Assembly (NCBI RefSeq): GCF_947501405.1
Contig: NZ_CANMVK010000002.1
Span: 1,178,001 to 1,242,000 of the forward strand
Origin: an uncultured Hoeflea sp.
Lineage (GTDB): Bacteria > Pseudomonadota > Alphaproteobacteria > Rhizobiales > Rhizobiaceae
Reading direction: 5' to 3'
DNA length: 64,000 nucleotides
The notes below the pieces were generated by a model. It was not told the DNA's origin, ran no database searches, and saw nothing but the letters and a program-made list of their open reading frames with translations. A program made the position numbers and the translations under genes. This document shows positions 63,240 to 64,000 of this stretch, piece after piece. Numbering within the stretch: position 1 is the stretch's first letter; the number at the start of each line of letters is the position of its first letter.

Positions 63240-64000
63240 TCACGCCCCAGCGATCTTCTCGCGCACCACCACCGACACCGGGAAATGATCCGAGAAGCCG
63301 TCCGTGTTGACGTTCCTGGCGGCATTGCCCTTGGACATGCCGAACCGGACCGGGCCCTCGTTCTTGGAGTTTGAGGTCATTTCCGGATAGGCCTCGATGC
63401 GCACGGTGTCCTCGAGCACCTTGAACGGGGTGTTGCCCTTGAGCAGCGAGCGCGACACCAGGATCTGGTCGAACAGATTGCCATCCCCCTTGAAATAGAG
63501 CGTGCCGTAGAGTGTGCGCTTGCGCCCCGATTTGCTGGTCACCGTCTGCCTGAGCAGGTTCCAGGTCAAATTGTAGAACATCGCAGAGGTCGAGCCCTCC
63601 ACATCATCGCGCTCGCGCCGGGCATTGGCATGCACCATCACCGAGGCGTCTGACGGATCGTCATTCATATCGCCCATGGCGATGACGGCGACATCCTTAC
63701 TGCGCTCCTCGCGGATGCGTTCATGCCAGTAGCCCAACGTTTCGCCTGCCGTCATCCGGTAACCGGCACTTTCCACCGTGCCGCCCGACCGTGACGGCCA
63801 GTGATTGGACAAGGCCACGAACTGGTTTCCGGAATTGGTCACGAAGGTGCACTGGGTGATATCGCGGGTGCCGGTGCGGCGCATCACGAAATGGCTGAAA
63901 ATCTCGGTCTCGATGACGGCCAGCCGCCGCTTGTCATAGATGAAGGCGGTGTCGATGCCGCGCTTGTCCTTGGTGGAATCGGCGTGAACGATGGAGTAGT
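63240..64000 (-). CDS. Endonuclease/exonuclease/phosphatase family protein (C-terminal part; cut by window edge)
   Basis: The minus-strand frame continues to the right edge, so the N-terminus is missing (about 253 codons seen). Conserved blocks are DKRGIDTAFIYDKRRLAVIETEIFSHF at the edge, FVALSNHWPSRSGG (catalytic His and Asn), VAVIAMGDMNDDPSD (metal/active-site Asp-Asn) and TDGFSDHFPVSVVV (catalytic Asp-His). These are the DNase I/exonuclease III-like fold motifs. The enzyme would cleave phosphoester bonds of nucleic acid or phospholipid; which is unclear. Preceded by no visible signal, as the start is absent. Confidence 0.9.
   Translation of the reverse strand, partial: YSIVHADSTKDKRGIDTAFIYDKRRLAVIETEIFSHFVMRRTGTRDITQCTFVTNSGNQFVALSNHWPSRSGGTVESAGYRMTAGETLGYWHERIREERSKDVAVIAMGDMNDDPSDASVMVHANARRERDDVEGSTSAMFYNLTWNLLRQTVTSKSGRKRTLYGTLYFKGDGNLFDQILVSRSLLKGNTPFKVLEDTVRIEAYPEMTSNSKNEGPVRFGMSKGNAARNVNTDGFSDHFPVSVVVREKIAGA

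Overview
The window reads as a chromosomal segment of an alphaproteobacterium of the order Rhizobiales (Rhizobiaceae/Phyllobacteriaceae, Hoeflea-like). The evidence is: the order thyA-folA-hflK-hflC-DUF2065-degP-(serB/miaA)-ilvB-ilvN; an sspB-DUF4169-ribbon-helix-helix operon beside a circularly permuted, two-piece tmRNA gene whose tag is ANDNYAEARLAA; three copies of a ~105 bp palindromic intergenic element of the RIME type; and GC-rich codon use throughout. The genus is inference. There are no rRNA or tRNA genes, insertion sequences, prophage genes or CRISPR arrays that I can see.

Layout. 0-6 kb: a hypothetical gene cut by the left edge, a two-gene cluster of secreted proteins of unknown role, an ankyrin protein and a MAPEG membrane protein. 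6-14.3 kb: RIME copy 1, DUF2164, a thioesterase-ClC channel operon, an FAD-linked D-lactate/glycolate-type dehydrogenase and a giant AsmA protein with a CTG start. 14.3-16.4 kb: the protein quality-control island sspB-DUF4169-RHH and ssrA, then DUF2853. 16.5-31.3 kb: conserved core (BNR propeller, thyA, folA, hflKC, DUF2065, degP, serB, miaA, a GGDEF protein, a HerA-like ATPase, and ilvBN behind a leader-peptide attenuator). 31.4-35.2 kb: aldo-keto reductase, LysE exporter, SDR-DoxX/DUF2269 pair, cupin. 35.4-38.3 kb: cobalt-type nitrile hydratase (alpha, beta, accessory), then a small membrane protein and truncated haemoglobin divergent from an NsrR-like Rrf2 regulator. 38.2-40.4 kb: an ankyrin-serine hydrolase fusion bracketed by an 86-bp direct duplication of the 3' end of the Rrf2 gene. 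40.4-48.2 kb: GNAT, a RecD-like helicase ending in RIME copy 3, a TauE-type exporter, and an RND efflux pump divergent from a TetR gene with tandem operators. 48.3-55.2 kb: spermidine-synthase-like protein, Tag-like glycosylase, globin-coupled chemoreceptor, HD phosphohydrolase plus AlkB alkane hydroxylase, GAF-PAS-GGDEF protein. 55.4-64 kb: pdxJ, an L,D-transpeptidase, small secreted proteins, a TetR gene with an operator inside its promoter, ilvC, and a truncated endonuclease/phosphatase gene at the right edge.

Functional links. ssrA-tagged proteins are delivered to ClpXP by SspB, and both genes lie together; HflK/HflC and DegP add membrane and periplasmic quality control. ilvB, ilvN and ilvC make the early steps of branched-chain amino acid synthesis, and only ilvBN carries the attenuator. 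thyA and folA cycle folate for dTMP. The Rrf2 regulator, haemoglobin and small membrane protein look like a nitric-oxide response unit. The most interesting non-gene signals are the ilv attenuator, the Rrf2 3'-end duplication, RIME elements that supply stop codons to their neighbours, and two TetR operator arrangements.
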